64,000 nucleotides of DNA from Nitrospirales bacterium (GCA_031315915.1 JALDRK010000011.1:1-64000); one strand, 5' to 3'. Positions 43,220 through 54,029 are shown, counted from the stretch's first letter. The notes: a model not told the origin generated them from the sequence alone. Program-made: numbers and translations.

Positions 43220-44308
43220 TCAAATCACCGTCCGGGCCTGTTCGCGTATCTGGGCGAGAAGATGTTGATGATCCGTGATCCCGACCAGGTACTTGAGGCG
43301 GGAGGGTTCGGCGGGTTGAAACGGATAGACAAATTGTTGCTTCACGGCCTGCAGGCGAGCCAGTCGCGTTTCCAGGGCCTTCACAGAGATTTCCCCTGAA
43401 TCAACCGCCTTGCGGACAGCCTCGATGGCTTGGGTTTCCAGCTCGCGAGTTTTACAGATCAGGAGAATATCTACCCCGGCTTGTATGGATCGAACCGCTG
43501 CATCCCCAACCGACGAATGATCCAGGATCGCGCGCATTTCCAAATCATCACTGAAAATCAGGCCCTGGAAGCCCATCTCCTTCCGTAATAACTCCGACAG
43601 AATGGGATGGGACAATGTGGCGGGATTGGTGGGGTCCAGTGAGGGATAATGCACATGGGCGGTCATCATGGCTTTCAGGCCGTGACGAATGGCGTACCGG
43701 AACGGTTTTAACTCCACGTCGTCCAGACGTTCGCGAGAGGCCGTCACCACTGGCAGTTCCAGGTGTGAATCCTTGGTGGTGTCACCGTGTCCGGGAAAGT
43801 GTTTGCCGCAAGCCAGCACGAGATGATCGTGTAGCCCCGCAATGGTTGCCGCGCCCATCAGGCTTACCTGTTCCGGGTCGGTACTAAAGGCTCGGTCTCC
43901 GATAATGGGATTGGCCGGATTGGTGTGGACGTCCAGTACCGGGGCCATATTCATATTGATGCCGACAGCCCGTAATTCCTTGGCGGTTACCGCCGCAGCT
44001 TGATATGCCAGTTCGGTGGAACCGGAAGAGGCCACCATCCCGGCTGGAGGAAAAATGGTGAATCCTGAAGGAAGCCGGGACACACGACCCCCTTCCTGAT
44101 CGATCGCGATGAGCAGGGAGTCGTCTCTGGCAATGTCTTGCAGCTCGTTTGTGAGATAGGCGATCTGCTCGGCATCGACCAAATTCCGGGAAAACACAAT
44201 CACTCCTCCAGGCTGGTATTCCTTCATCCAGGCTCGAAGGTCCGGAGTCACCTCCGGACCTTCGAATCCGATCATGCAAAGTTGGCCAATGCGCTGAGTG
44301 AGGGTCAT
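43220..44308 (-). CDS. nagZ: Beta-N-acetylhexosaminidase
   Basis: Glycoside hydrolase family 3, cytosolic, removing N-acetylglucosamine from imported anhydromuropeptides in peptidoglycan recycling. 362 residues. The family signature KHFPGHGDT with the catalytic His/Asp dyad is near 165-175, and the nucleophile Asp is in LIFSDDLEM. The IDQEGGRVSRL motif is intact. It starts 35 bases after pepA on the same strand. Confidence 0.95.
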   Translation of the reverse strand: MTLTQRIGQLCMIGFEGPEVTPDLRAWMKEYQPGGVIVFSRNLVDAEQIAYLTNELQDIARDDSLLIAIDQEGGRVSRLPSGFTIFPPAGMVASSGSTELAYQAAAVTAKELRAVGINMNMAPVLDVHTNPANPIIGDRAFSTDPEQVSLMGAATIAGLHDHLVLACGKHFPGHGDTTKDSHLELPVVTASRERLDDVELKPFRYAIRHGLKAMMTAHVHYPSLDPTNPATLSHPILSELLRKEMGFQGLIFSDDLEMRAILDHSSVGDAAVRSIQAGVDILLICKTRELETQAIEAVRKAVDSGEISVKALETRLARLQAVKQQFVYPFQPAEPSRLKYLVGITDHQHLLAQIREQARTVI

Positions 44309-44343
44309 GCGGTCGTCGATCCTCTAGATCGCGCGGGCGATAT

Positions 44344-45843
44344 TCACGATTTATTCAGCAGAAATTGGATCAATAATCGAGTGCCAATGCCCGTTGGTCC
44401 CTTGGGGACATAGGCTCGTTCGGAAGCGCTCCAATCGGTGCTGGCGATATCCAAATGAGCCCAGGGGTACTCTCCGATAAATTGTTTCAGGAACAGGGCG
44501 GCGGTTATGGTTCCACCACCACGCCCCCCGATATTACGCATGTCCGCGACGTCGCTTTTTAATTGTTCGAAATATTCATCCCACAAAGGCAATTCCCACA
44601 CGCGTTCCCCGGCACCATCCCCCGCTTTTCGCAAGTCGCTTTTGAGTGACTCGTCCGTTCCCAGCATGCCGATCGCAAATTGTCCAAGGGCCACCACACA
44701 GGCTCCGGTCAAGGTGGCGATGTCGATCACGCAGGCCGGTTTCAGCCGACTGGCATAGGCCAATCCGTCGGCCAAAATAAGTCGCCCTTCGGCGTCCGTA
44801 TTTTGGACCTCCACCGTTTTTCCGGACAGCATGGTCAGGACATCGCCGGGTTTTGTGGCCCGGCCGCCAGGCATGTTTTCGGTGACCGGCAAAATGCCGA
44901 TGACGTTCATCGGTAGCTTCAGTCGTGAAGCCGACCGGACCGTTGCTAGCACTTCTGCGCCTCCCGTCATGTCCGCTTTCATCTGTTCCATGTTTTCCGA
45001 GGGCTTGAGGGAAATCCCGCCGGAATCGAACGTGACGGTTTTCCCCACGAACACAATGGGCTTTTGTGTTGACCGTCCGCCAGAATAGGTCAAAATGATG
45101 AAAGCCGGAGGCTCGATACTGCCGCGTGAGACACCCAGCAAGCCGCCCATACCCAATTTTTCCATGTCCTTTTTCTCAAGCACCTTCAGTCGGATTTTCG
45201 ATTCCCTGGCAATCTTTTTGGCTTCTGCCACCACCCGGGAGGGCTTCATGACATTGGCAGGATGATTACACAGGTCTCGGACAAAGCAGGTTGCCTCCCC
45301 CAACACTTTTCCCCGATTGGCCCCTTCCTTCACCTCTGTGAGGTCAGGGCCCTGAGGGACCAGGAGGGTGCATGTTTGCAAGTTCTTCTCATTCCGGGAA
45401 GAATCCGTCCGGTATTCCATAAAGCGATAATCGCCCAGGATGGCGCCTTCCACCAGGGCCTGTGCCACCAATTCGGTCTGGCCGACCGATTTGGGGACAT
45501 CGGGCATTACGCAGGTAAACCCTTTGGCCTTCACTTGCCGCACGCGTTTCGAGGCGATCCCCATGGCCTGTCGAAGGCGATCCAGGGTCAGATCTTCCCG
45601 GGGACCTACGCCGATCAGCAACACGCGCTTGGCAGAAACCTTCCCGTTCATATGTACCAAGGTGGTTTGATTCGGTTTGCCTTGGAATTCTCCGCTTTTG
45701 TGAAGATCGGTTAATTGTCCACCCAGGGTCCGGTCCAGCGTTTTGATATGTTTGTCCAGTGTTTTGTCTTTTTCATAGTTCAAGCACACTAAGACTTCTG
45801 TGGTGATTTTCGTGATTTCACCGCTTTTAACCTGAATATTCAT
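44344..45843 (-). CDS. pepA: Leucyl aminopeptidase
   Basis: M17 cytosolic aminopeptidase with two metals. 499 residues. The family signature NTDAEGRL is near 343-350; FVGKTVTFDSGG and MKADMTGGAEV supply further metal ligands. AAGGAGG lies very close (three bases) to the ATG at 45843. It probably shares a transcript with queE upstream and nagZ downstream. In some bacteria PepA also binds DNA, which cannot be judged here. Confidence 0.95.
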   Translation of the reverse strand: MNIQVKSGEITKITTEVLVCLNYEKDKTLDKHIKTLDRTLGGQLTDLHKSGEFQGKPNQTTLVHMNGKVSAKRVLLIGVGPREDLTLDRLRQAMGIASKRVRQVKAKGFTCVMPDVPKSVGQTELVAQALVEGAILGDYRFMEYRTDSSRNEKNLQTCTLLVPQGPDLTEVKEGANRGKVLGEATCFVRDLCNHPANVMKPSRVVAEAKKIARESKIRLKVLEKKDMEKLGMGGLLGVSRGSIEPPAFIILTYSGGRSTQKPIVFVGKTVTFDSGGISLKPSENMEQMKADMTGGAEVLATVRSASRLKLPMNVIGILPVTENMPGGRATKPGDVLTMLSGKTVEVQNTDAEGRLILADGLAYASRLKPACVIDIATLTGACVVALGQFAIGMLGTDESLKSDLRKAGDGAGERVWELPLWDEYFEQLKSDVADMRNIGGRGGGTITAALFLKQFIGEYPWAHLDIASTDWSASERAYVPKGPTGIGTRLLIQFLLNKS

Positions 45844-45911
45844 ATGCCTCCTTCAGAGATGAAAGTGAATAACCTGTTTCAATAATCCATCAGAGATTGC
45901 CCGAGTAGAAT

Positions 45912-46565
45912 TTACACGCCGCGGGTCTGAGGATCCCAAATATACTTATGGAGTTGGATTTGAAATCGTACAGGAAGTCGGTCTTTCAAGATCCATTGTG
46001 CCAGCGGTTGTAGCTCCAAGGCCCCATACACCGGACTCAAGAGAATCGAACAGCGGCCTCCCAAGGCATGCCGATGAATGACCTCTTTGGTCCATTCATA
46101 ATCGCCACGATCCTTAAGGACGAATTTCAACTCGTCTTTCGAGGAGAGGTGGTCCAGGTTGGACCAGAGCATCCGATCCATCATTCCGCTACCGGGGCAC
46201 TTGATATCCATGATGATCGACACTCGCTTGTCCACACCCGACACGTCAAACGCCCCGCTGGTTTCCAGCATGACGGTATAACCGGTCTCACAGAGCTCTG
46301 ATAACAATACCAGGGCATTGGGTTGATGCAAGGGTTCGCCTCCGGTCACTTCCACCATGGGGCAACCATACGACTTCACATTTTCCAGAATCTCCGGAAT
46401 GGCCATGGTCGTGCCCTCGTAGAACGCATATTCCGTGTCGCACCAGGTGCAACGTAACGGGCAACCCGTCAGGCGGATAAAGACACAGGGAAGACCGGCT
46501 TTCGTCGATTCGCCCTGAATGCTGTGAAAAATTTCCGTGATCCGGAGGGAAAGCGGATTGTTCAT
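45912..46565 (-). CDS. queE: 7-carboxy-7-deazaguanine synthase
   Basis: Radical SAM enzyme of queuosine/7-deazapurine synthesis, contracting the carboxy-tetrahydropterin ring. 217 residues from the ATG at 46565; a TTG start at 46643 would add 26 unrelated residues. The cluster Cys are 35, 39 and 42 (GCPLRCTWCDTEYAF), and the ITEIFHSIQGES and EVTGGEPL motifs are family-typical. The other que genes are not in the window. It follows the HAD gene directly. Confidence 0.93.
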   Translation of the reverse strand: MNNPLSLRITEIFHSIQGESTKAGLPCVFIRLTGCPLRCTWCDTEYAFYEGTTMAIPEILENVKSYGCPMVEVTGGEPLHQPNALVLLSELCETGYTVMLETSGAFDVSGVDKRVSIIMDIKCPGSGMMDRMLWSNLDHLSSKDELKFVLKDRGDYEWTKEVIHRHALGGRCSILLSPVYGALELQPLAQWILKDRLPVRFQIQLHKYIWDPQTRGV

Positions 46566-46643
46566 AAGCAGGGAATCACTTCCGGTGTATCCGTGAAGGG
46601 AAGCAGAGGAATTTGGCTGTGGAGCAGGCCGGCAGCAGGACAA

Positions 46644-47348
46644 TTAGGCCCATTGCGTAACCGGCCATCCCTGTTGCCGTGCGATACGGGCCATGCCGCG
46701 TATGGGATTGACCACGAGGGGATGTCCCACGACTTTCAATGTCTGCAAATCGCCGGGACTGTCTCCATAGGCATAACTCCGTTGCAGATCCAAATTAAAC
46801 CGCGAAGCCAGGCGTTCGACATGACGTTGCTTGCCTTCGCCATAAGGGAGTGGAGAAAAGACACGCCCCGTATAACGGCCGTGGTGCGTTTCCAATCTTG
46901 CCCCATAGACTAGGGACAGACCCAACCTGTCTGCCAGAGGCCTCACCAGGAATTCCGGAGAACCGCTCACCAAGGCGACCACATGACCGGCATCCTGATG
47001 ACGGGATAAGACCCCCAAGGCTCGTGGTGATAATCGACGAAACACCGTAGTCTCGACGTATTCCTGAGCTAACATCTCAATCAGAGATACCTCAAGATCG
47101 GTCAAATAAAATTTGTTCCGACGAAGGGGGCTCAGGGAAAAGGGCGGCATATGCCGAAGGAGATAGGCCGCACTGTGTCGCAGTTCGGGCCAGCCCACCA
47201 GGCCATCACGCCAGAGATGGCGAAAAAATCCGATTTCTATGGATGACCCCGGAACGAGGGTGTTATCCACATCGAAGAAGGCTCCGATCCAGGTTTGGGA
47301 AAAGCTCAGTGGAGCGGGGGAAGTGAGTGATGCGGTTATGGGAGGCAT
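46644..47348 (-). CDS. HAD-superfamily (IB) phosphatase
   Basis: 234 residues. HAD hydrolase: nucleophile Asp26 and Asp28 in [14 protein letters not shown], motif II Ser in ALVSGSP, motif III Lys in GEGKQRHV and motif [10 protein letters not shown]. The cap pattern and length match the SerB/CicA-like IB subfamily, which includes phosphoserine and lysophosphatidic acid phosphatases. The substrate is not assignable. It leads the queE-pepA-nagZ run; its ribosome site is weak. Confidence 0.88.
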   Translation of the reverse strand: MPPITASLTSPAPLSFSQTWIGAFFDVDNTLVPGSSIEIGFFRHLWRDGLVGWPELRHSAAYLLRHMPPFSLSPLRRNKFYLTDLEVSLIEMLAQEYVETTVFRRLSPRALGVLSRHQDAGHVVALVSGSPEFLVRPLADRLGLSLVYGARLETHHGRYTGRVFSPLPYGEGKQRHVERLASRFNLDLQRSYAYGDSPGDLQTLKVVGHPLVVNPIRGMARIARQQGWPVTQWA

Positions 47349-47453
47349 GTTTAGTAATCAGGTCAACAGGTTAGGAAAAATGAATGACCGATTCTACCCC
47401 CCTGTTCTTTCGTTGACAAGAACCGCGCCAGGTTTCATAATCTGGCCACGAGT

Positions 47454-47537
47454 GCCGAAGTGGTGGAATGGCAGACACGCACGTTTGAGGGGCGTGTGGG
47501 GAAACCCATGCGGGTTCAAGTCCCGCCTTCGGCACCA
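47454..47537 (+). tRNA. tRNA-Leu (anticodon GAG)
   Basis: 84 bases with a perfect 7-bp acceptor stem (GCCGAAG with CTTCGGC) and encoded ACCA end (47534-47537). The anticodon stem CACGT/GCGTG frames the loop TTGAGGG, giving anticodon GAG for CUC/CUU codons. A long variable arm (GGGGAAACCC) and the GGGTTCAAGTCCCGC T arm are class II leucine features. Confidence 0.95.
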
Positions 47538-47667
47538 ATACCTCTATCCTACCTAAAACGGGTTTTCTTGAACGCTCTGCATTCGTAGTCTTCAATTTAT
47601 TCGTCTGAAGCTTCCATAGTCAAAACTGGGTAGGCTGGGTATCCATGTGTTTTGAAGGTATAAATCC

Positions 47668-48303
47668 ATGGCTCGCAATTGGTATTCACAAAAAGTCTTC
47701 CCGAAGCTGTTGCAATGGAGCATGAAGCAGGCAGCCTTTGGCCCCCTGCGAGAATCCTTGTTGGCTCAGGCCTCGGGGGCGGTGCTGGAGATCGGGTTTG
47801 GAACGGGGGCGAATGTACCCTATTACCCTCGTGCGGTCGAATCCATTACAGCTCTTGATCCGAATCCCGGCATGCTCCCTATTGCTCGTTCTCAAATTTC
47901 CCATAAACAGCATGTGCCCATCCAGGTTAGGTGGATCATCGCCTCGGGAGAGACACTCCCGTTTCTGACTCACTCGTTTGACTCGGTTGTGAGTACCATG
48001 ACCTTGTGCAGTGTTCCCAAAATCTCTTTTGTCATCCAAGAAATTCATCGTGTGTTGAAACCCAAGGGTAAGTTTTTGTTTCTGGAACATGGCCGGAGTC
48101 CCGATCCCTGGGTCCGTCGGTGGCAGGACCTGTTGACACCTTTTTGGAAACATCTCGGCAATGGTTGTCATCTGAACCGGCCCATGGCTGAACTGATCCA
48201 ATCCCAATCCTGGGCCGTTCCGTCCTTAAAAACCTTTTATCTTCCTGGAGTTCCCAAAGCGTTTGCCTATTTTTACCAAGGGTGTGCGATGAAGGGAGAA
48301 TGA
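47668..48303 (+). CDS. Class I SAM-dependent methyltransferase
   Basis: 211 residues. The SAM-binding strand-loop VLEIGFGTGANV (39-50), acidic ALDPNPGML and LCSVPKISFV are typical of UbiE/METTL7-like small-molecule or lipid methyltransferases. AAGGTATA precedes the ATG. Downstream of tRNA-Leu. The target is not evident; a lipid or quinone-type acceptor would fit. Confidence 0.85.
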   Translation: MARNWYSQKVFPKLLQWSMKQAAFGPLRESLLAQASGAVLEIGFGTGANVPYYPRAVESITALDPNPGMLPIARSQISHKQHVPIQVRWIIASGETLPFLTHSFDSVVSTMTLCSVPKISFVIQEIHRVLKPKGKFLFLEHGRSPDPWVRRWQDLLTPFWKHLGNGCHLNRPMAELIQSQSWAVPSLKTFYLPGVPKAFAYFYQGCAMKGE

Positions 48304-48656
48304 TATCACGAGAGCTACGTGAATTTTTTCAATTTTTGTTGTCTCCCCCTTTCAAAGTGATGTGGCATTCTTGATGTTTTCACACTCACTCCGGCCCTCT
48401 CCCTGAGAATGGGAAGGGAAACTTACTTGAAAGTTCAAAAAACTATCGTTGGCCGTTTTGGAGTTTGATACATTCCCGCCATGAGTTCCTCTTCGGAACT
48501 CAGCCTCTCTCTGGTGGCGAGGGAAGAGAAAAACCCCCGTCTGTGGGCCTTCAAATCCTTCCAAATTCTTAATACAGTGAATGGACGGGTGTGGCCTTCT
48601 AGAGTCCCTCCGTCAGCGTCAATTTTCTTTGGCATTCTTTACTCGGGGGGTAGCTC
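48304..48656. other. Intergenic region before the TPR gene
   Basis: No gene supported. Holds an imperfect C-rich/G-rich palindrome (about 48390-48420) and a perfect 8-bp hairpin with a 5-base loop (48482-48489 with 48495-48502). They look like scattered intergenic palindromes rather than a terminator, since no T run follows. Confidence 0.4.
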
Positions 48657-50666
48657 ATGTGCTTGCGCGAACTTGTCCGTCCGCGGTGGGTGAAAGGCTT
48701 GATTGGTGCCGTTCTCTTTTCGGGATTCATGTCAATTGAAGTGTTGAAAGCCGAGGTTCCTGAAGGTCCCGTGTCCCCTGCTTTGTCCGTTGAAGATTTT
48801 TCAGAAGCCCATCTTCGTCTGGGGATCGATTTTTTTCTCACCGACGAATTGGAAATCGCCATTGGAGAGTTTCAAGAGGCAATTAGGCAACGGCCCGGTT
48901 ACGCCAAAGCCTATCATAATCTCGGCGTGACGCTGGCCAAAACCGGCGATCTTGCCGGGGCTGTGGTTGCTTGGACTGAAGCCGAACGCTTGGATCCGCG
49001 CGTAGTATCGACCCGTTACAGAATATCCGCCTTGGTGGCCTATAATTATGGAGTGTCTTTGTTAAGAGCCAAGCGTATGCCGGATGCCATGGATCAATGG
49101 CAGCTGGCCATCCGTTTACAGCCCGATTTGGTCGAAGCGCATTATGCATTGGGAATGGGGTATGTGACAGCCAAGAATCCGCTTCCTGCTCTGGCTCACT
49201 TCCGGCATGCGCGGGATTGGGCTCCGGATTGGGGTAAGGCCTATGAAGGATTGGGGTTGGCTCATTATGAATCTCATGACTATGCCCTGGCGCGTGATGC
49301 GTGGTTGCATGCCAGGGATTTACTTTCCAATGCGGCTGGAATCCACGCCTACCTTGGCCTATTGGCGGTGCAGGAAGGCAATTATCAGCAGGCCATCGAC
49401 TACTCCCGACAGGCCTTGGAACTCCAGCCTACGCTGGCTTCGGCTCATTTCAACCTTGGAATGGCCCTGTTCCGGAAGGGAGAAGAGGAGGCCAGCTTGG
49501 AACCGCTGAAAACTGCCTGGAAGTTGGACCCTTCGTTGACCTCTGCCCCACTTGTGATGGGAGTCGTAAAAAGTCACCAAGGGCACTGGTCGTCTGCCGC
49601 CTCTCTCTGGGAGAAGGCTTTGCGGCGGAATCCATCTAATCCTGAACGCATGTGGTTGCGGTTCAATCGTGGGGTGGCTTTGACTATGCTGGGCAATCCG
49701 CAGGATGCCGCCTTGGAATTTCGTCTGGTGGTTCAAGGCCAACCCGAATGGATTCCGGGATGGACTCGGTTGGGACACGTGTATATGGGTCTTCATCAAT
49801 GGGAGCAGGCTTCAAAAGTCTTTCAGCGAGCCGTCGAGTTGGATCCCAGGTCGGGAAATCTTCACTATGTGTTGGGTCGAGTCCTGCTCGAACAAGGCCG
49901 ATTAGGTGAAGCCGAGCAGGCTTTTCGCCATGCCGTGGAGAAGGAATCCTCGTTTATGGAGGCTCAGTATCAACTGGGGTTGGTGTTACGGGCTCAAAAC
50001 CGACAGGCCGAGGCAGTGGAACCCTTGCGTAGGGCTGCGGAAGGTGGTTCCGTTCAGGCGCAAGACCTCTTGGCATCTATGTATGCCAATGGAAGCGGGG
50101 TAGACCGCAATCTTTCCTTGGCGATGTTGTGGTGGTTCGGCGATGTCGAGAGAATAGAGGAATCGGCTAACCGGTCCGACGGACACCGGGAGCTTTCGCG
50201 TTTGCGGGGAGAGCTGTTTGGGCAGCGATTGTCGGCAGCCGACCGGCAGGATGTGCTCACGGGCTTTGCGCTCATTCGACAACAACTCACACAGCCCAAT
50301 TCTTCTTCCCTTTTTTCGTCTATGTTGATGAATGGGGAACCCAACTGGCAGTCGCTTCAACCTTCGGATGCGGTTCTTCCCTGGGTGATCCAAATGGCGT
50401 TGGCGTTGGATGGACAAGCGCAGGAAACCTTAGCCAGATGGTATGAGCAAGGAAGCTCAGGAGAGGTGAATCAAGTTGAACGGCGTATTCAGAACTATTT
50501 CCTGCAAACCGGGAAAGAAGGGAACGTCCATTCCTGCCAGGTGATACAACGTCAGATCCATGGTCGCCTGAGGGCCTCTTTCACAGATGCATCGGCCTTG
50601 GAGATCGCCGGGCGGAACTGCCAGGCTGTTTCTTCGGCCTCTCAACTCACTCAGAAGCAGCCATGA
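48657..50666 (+). CDS. TPR-repeat protein with Sel1-like repeat, exported
   Basis: 669 residues. A signal-like segment (LIGAVLFSGFMSIEVLKAE) leads to about twelve tetratricopeptide repeats (for example AYHNLGVTLAKTGD, AHFNLGMALFRKGEE) and then a Sel1-like unit (AQDLLASMYANGSGVDRN). Likely a periplasmic scaffold. Its stop overlaps the start of the sigma-54 activator (ATGA), so the two act together: the TPR protein may sense or recruit something for the membrane-bound regulator. GGGGGG lies before the ATG. Confidence 0.85.
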   Translation: MCLRELVRPRWVKGLIGAVLFSGFMSIEVLKAEVPEGPVSPALSVEDFSEAHLRLGIDFFLTDELEIAIGEFQEAIRQRPGYAKAYHNLGVTLAKTGDLAGAVVAWTEAERLDPRVVSTRYRISALVAYNYGVSLLRAKRMPDAMDQWQLAIRLQPDLVEAHYALGMGYVTAKNPLPALAHFRHARDWAPDWGKAYEGLGLAHYESHDYALARDAWLHARDLLSNAAGIHAYLGLLAVQEGNYQQAIDYSRQALELQPTLASAHFNLGMALFRKGEEEASLEPLKTAWKLDPSLTSAPLVMGVVKSHQGHWSSAASLWEKALRRNPSNPERMWLRFNRGVALTMLGNPQDAALEFRLVVQGQPEWIPGWTRLGHVYMGLHQWEQASKVFQRAVELDPRSGNLHYVLGRVLLEQGRLGEAEQAFRHAVEKESSFMEAQYQLGLVLRAQNRQAEAVEPLRRAAEGGSVQAQDLLASMYANGSGVDRNLSLAMLWWFGDVERIEESANRSDGHRELSRLRGELFGQRLSAADRQDVLTGFALIRQQLTQPNSSSLFSSMLMNGEPNWQSLQPSDAVLPWVIQMALALDGQAQETLARWYEQGSSGEVNQVERRIQNYFLQTGKEGNVHSCQVIQRQIHGRLRASFTDASALEIAGRNCQAVSSASQLTQKQP

Positions 50667-53251
50667 TGACCAAGAGATTAAAAACCATTCTCCTAGCCTT
50701 TGGCTTCGCGGTGGGCGGAACTCTTTCCGGTTTCAGCGTGGTCTATCTCTTCCCACAGATGGAGCAGGTCTTTCTAAAGAATCTGGCTATCTATCTGGCG
50801 CATAGTCCGGTGAGTTCACGTCTGGTTCTGGTGACTCCGCCTTCCGGCACGAATCGGGTTTGTTCCGACGGTCGATGGCATCCCTCGGAATTTGAAACAA
50901 TGATTCTGGCAATGAACCAGGCCCGTGCCTCCGTTGTGACCTCGCTCGAAGATTTTTCTCACTCCAACGGTTCTGGTTGTGGAGACTTGGGCAGTTTGGC
51001 CCGTTTGGCTGAAACCACGAAGCGTGTGGGCAATGTGCTCTATCCGTATTCGGCGTCAGCTATGCTACGGCAGGCTGCTGTTGGGGTAGGTGTGGTGACC
51101 CTTTCCTCCGAAAAAGATCAAACTTTCATGGATGTCACGCTGCCGTCTTCCACCGATTCGAATAAAGTGCTCCCTTTGGGGTTGGCGGCGACTACCTTCG
51201 TCATGAACCGTGAGCATTCTCCGACAACTTTACCGGAAGCGGGACGCCGTCTCTTTTTTTCTATCCCTCCCTTACCGGATTTTCCGGTACAGTCATTTGA
51301 AACGGTCCAAAACCTGTGGCAGGCTGGGGATATTGCACGTTTGCAGAATCTATTTCAAGGCAAAATCGTGATCGTGTCTCCCCAAAGTGTGTCTTTCCCT
51401 TTCTCAATGGATGGTTGGGATACAGAATCCGCCGTAGCCTTTCTCCATGCCCAACTGGCTCATACTGCCATAACCCGTTCCTGGCTCTCGGTGGTGCCGA
51501 TAGAAGTGGCCATGGTGTTGATCATGCTTGCAGCATTTCCCTTGGCTTTTTTCATACTTCAACCACGCCGGACAAATTTTTTCATGTGGGTTGGTCTTGC
51601 CGGATTCCTTGGCAGTCTTGTGGTTCTGGTGATCCTTCCCCAATCGGGATGGTTATGGCCGCTTGCCGGGACGATCATAAGCGTGAGCTTCACATCCGCG
51701 GGTTCCTTGATTTGGAGGACGTTCCATTCCCAGGCCAATTTTCAAGCACGGATTCATGAAGGCCAGGGAAAGCTGATGCACTTGAAAGATGAATTGATCA
51801 GAAAGCAACAACACGTCCGAGAATTGGAATCGAGATTGGAAGAAGTCCGGTCAGAAGCGCATGAATCGGTCTCAGTGATTTCGGGATTGCAGGAATCGCA
51901 AGACGCCATCTGCCGGCAACTTCAGGATTCTGAGAAAGCGGTTGCGGTCACCCGCAATCGGATTCGCCATTTGCAGGATGAGTTGGTTGCTCTCCGTCAG
52001 CAACTTCCGGGTTCGTTGTCGAGGCAAGAAGCATCGACAGACCCGGATGACCAATCACTCATGCAGGAATGTGCGGGGTTCAATATTTTGACCAAAGACC
52101 CTAAGATGTTGGAGTTGTTTGAACGCCTTAAGAAGGCATCCATGACCCCCAGTCCCATCCTGTTGTTAGGAGAAACCGGGACCGGGAAAGAAGTCTTTGC
52201 CCGGGCAGCCCATGCCCTCAGCCCTCGCCGGTCAGGACCGTTTGTGTCGGTCAATATGGCGGCCATTCGCCCTGAACTATTTGAAGGGGAGTTATTCGGA
52301 CATGTGAAGGGCGCGTTTACGGGAGCAGTCGGTCGGGTGGGATTATTACAGACGGCGAATGGAGGAACGCTCTTTTTGGACGAAGTGGGAGAGTTGCCGC
52401 CGGACGTTCAAGCCAAGTTGCTGCGGGTGTTGGAGGAAGGGTCCTTTTACCGTGTTGGGGATAGTCGAGTGACCACGGTCGATGTACGGATTGTGGCCGC
52501 CACCAATCGAAATCTGGAAAAGGAAATTGTCGCCGGCCGCTACCGGGAAGACTTGTACTATCGATTGCGAAGCATTGTGTTGACGCTGCCTCCCTTGCGT
52601 GAGCGTGTACCGGAAGATCGTCTGCTCCTGGCTCAATCTTTTCTGGTGACACTTGGCGCTCAGCAAGGTAAGGATGATTTGGGTATGACGCAAGGAGCCA
52701 TCGATGCCATTTTAGCCTACCGATGGCCGGGGAATATTCGGGAACTGCGTCAAACCATCGCCCAGGCCGTTGCACTAACCGAGGAATCGATCATTGCCGA
52801 ACCCAATCTTCAGTTGCCCAAATCCCGTGGCATGACAACGATCGGACGGGCCCATGGGCAGGAGGATCGGGAACGAGTTGAAGATATCATGGTATTGCAA
52901 TGCCTTCGCCGGCATCGGTTCGATATGCAGGCCACCGCAAGGGAAATGGGATGGGATCGGAGCACCGTGACCCAACGTTTAAAAGGCCTGGGGTTTCAAG
53001 CTCTGGTCGAATACCATCAAGATGTGCACGAAGCGGCACGGTCGCTGGCAGGGGACGAGGCCTTGGTCCGGGTGGTTGAAGGACGGTTGCGGGAATATGC
53101 GAAAAATTTGCTGCCCACCTCAAAGCACTATCGCACAGTCGAAGAAGCTATCGCCGACTGCCGGAAGCGATTCCGGAACCTCCCGGAACGGCATTTTTCG
53201 GCAGTCGAGCGGTTGATTCAGGAACGAATGGCCACATCCTCGTCTTCTTAA
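50663..53251 (+). CDS. Membrane-anchored sigma-54-dependent transcription activator (CHASE2-like)
   Basis: 862 residues. Membrane segment at 8-30, an extracytoplasmic domain of CHASE2 style (about 40-270), three hydrophobic segments (278-350) and a coiled coil (365-450). Then an AAA+ sigma-54 interaction domain with Walker A GETGTGKE (503-510), GAFTGA loop (550-555) and Walker [11 protein letters not shown] Fis-type helix-turn-helix is at about 752-775, followed by about 85 helical residues with no match. Most activators are soluble; membrane anchoring suggests periplasmic sensing. It is coupled to the TPR gene. Confidence 0.9.
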   Translation: MMTKRLKTILLAFGFAVGGTLSGFSVVYLFPQMEQVFLKNLAIYLAHSPVSSRLVLVTPPSGTNRVCSDGRWHPSEFETMILAMNQARASVVTSLEDFSHSNGSGCGDLGSLARLAETTKRVGNVLYPYSASAMLRQAAVGVGVVTLSSEKDQTFMDVTLPSSTDSNKVLPLGLAATTFVMNREHSPTTLPEAGRRLFFSIPPLPDFPVQSFETVQNLWQAGDIARLQNLFQGKIVIVSPQSVSFPFSMDGWDTESAVAFLHAQLAHTAITRSWLSVVPIEVAMVLIMLAAFPLAFFILQPRRTNFFMWVGLAGFLGSLVVLVILPQSGWLWPLAGTIISVSFTSAGSLIWRTFHSQANFQARIHEGQGKLMHLKDELIRKQQHVRELESRLEEVRSEAHESVSVISGLQESQDAICRQLQDSEKAVAVTRNRIRHLQDELVALRQQLPGSLSRQEASTDPDDQSLMQECAGFNILTKDPKMLELFERLKKASMTPSPILLLGETGTGKEVFARAAHALSPRRSGPFVSVNMAAIRPELFEGELFGHVKGAFTGAVGRVGLLQTANGGTLFLDEVGELPPDVQAKLLRVLEEGSFYRVGDSRVTTVDVRIVAATNRNLEKEIVAGRYREDLYYRLRSIVLTLPPLRERVPEDRLLLAQSFLVTLGAQQGKDDLGMTQGAIDAILAYRWPGNIRELRQTIAQAVALTEESIIAEPNLQLPKSRGMTTIGRAHGQEDRERVEDIMVLQCLRRHRFDMQATAREMGWDRSTVTQRLKGLGFQALVEYHQDVHEAARSLAGDEALVRVVEGRLREYAKNLLPTSKHYRTVEEAIADCRKRFRNLPERHFSAVERLIQERMATSSSS

Positions 53252-53757
53252 GCCGGAATGAACTTCAATGCGGCCGAATTGATGCAATACCGCAGACCCG
53301 TGGGCTGCGGACCGTCATCGAAGAGGTGTCCTTGATGGCCTTCGCATCGGGCACAGTGTACTTCCGTTCGCGGATAGATCAATTTCCAATCCGTTCTGGT
53401 TTCGATCACTTTTTCGGATATCGGCTTCCAAAAGCTGGGCCATCCTGTTCCACTATCGAATTTATGTTCTGAGGAGAATAACGGCAAGGCACACCCGGCG
53501 CATTGATAGATCCCTGCGGCCTTGTTGTGGTCATATTCATTGGTAAAGGGACGCTCCGTCGCCTCGTGCCGCAAGACCTGATATTGCATGTCGGTGAGCA
53601 AGGCTTTCCATTCTGCGTCCGTTTTGGTGATTTTTTGTATTTCACCATCCGGGAGGATGGGACTGGGAGCCGCCATTGATACGCCTAGGGATTTTCCTAA
53701 CCATCCCAAGCCGAACACAAGACCGACTTTCATGAGATTCCTCCTATTCAACGACAT
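53248..53757 (-). CDS. msrB: Peptide-methionine (R)-S-oxide reductase with Tat-like signal
   Basis: 169 residues from the ATG at 53757 with AAGGAGGA upstream. An N-terminal [12 protein letters not shown] twin-arginine pattern followed by a hydrophobic stretch to AAPSP suggests export by Tat, matching the TatA gene in this window. The MsrB core has zinc Cys in CAGC and [12 protein letters not shown], and catalytic Cys158 in RYCINSAAL. Repairs oxidised Met in periplasmic proteins. It overlaps the sigma-54 activator tail to tail by four bases. Confidence 0.92.
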   Translation of the reverse strand: MSLNRRNLMKVGLVFGLGWLGKSLGVSMAAPSPILPDGEIQKITKTDAEWKALLTDMQYQVLRHEATERPFTNEYDHNKAAGIYQCAGCALPLFSSEHKFDSGTGWPSFWKPISEKVIETRTDWKLIYPRTEVHCARCEGHQGHLFDDGPQPTGLRYCINSAALKFIPA

Positions 53758-53893
53758 ACTCTCCTCCTTTCTCATTCCATCTGTTCATACACCGGTCAAA
53801 CAGGTTGAGAAGGAGGCCGATTTCCCGACACTTCCAACCTAACACTTCAGTCACCGATGGTCTACAATCCGTTACAGAATTTCGAAAAATCCT

Positions 53894-53922
53894 TTGACTG
53901 ATCCTTTGGAAATTTTTACACT
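53894..53922 (+). promoter_or_regulatory. Sigma-70-type promoter before the hibernation factor
   Basis: TTGACT (53894-53899; 5 of 6), 17-base spacer, TACACT (53917-53922; 4 of 6). This gives a leader of about 100 bases before the ATG at 54030. Confidence 0.5.
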
Positions 53923-54029
53923 GTAAAAGAGGGAAGGCAAGTGGGCAACGGAACAGCAGTTTTCGGGCCTTGGAAGCTAATAGAGTTCTTTATCCGGAGA
54001 TTCACCGCAAGATGAAAGAAGGAGTGTCT

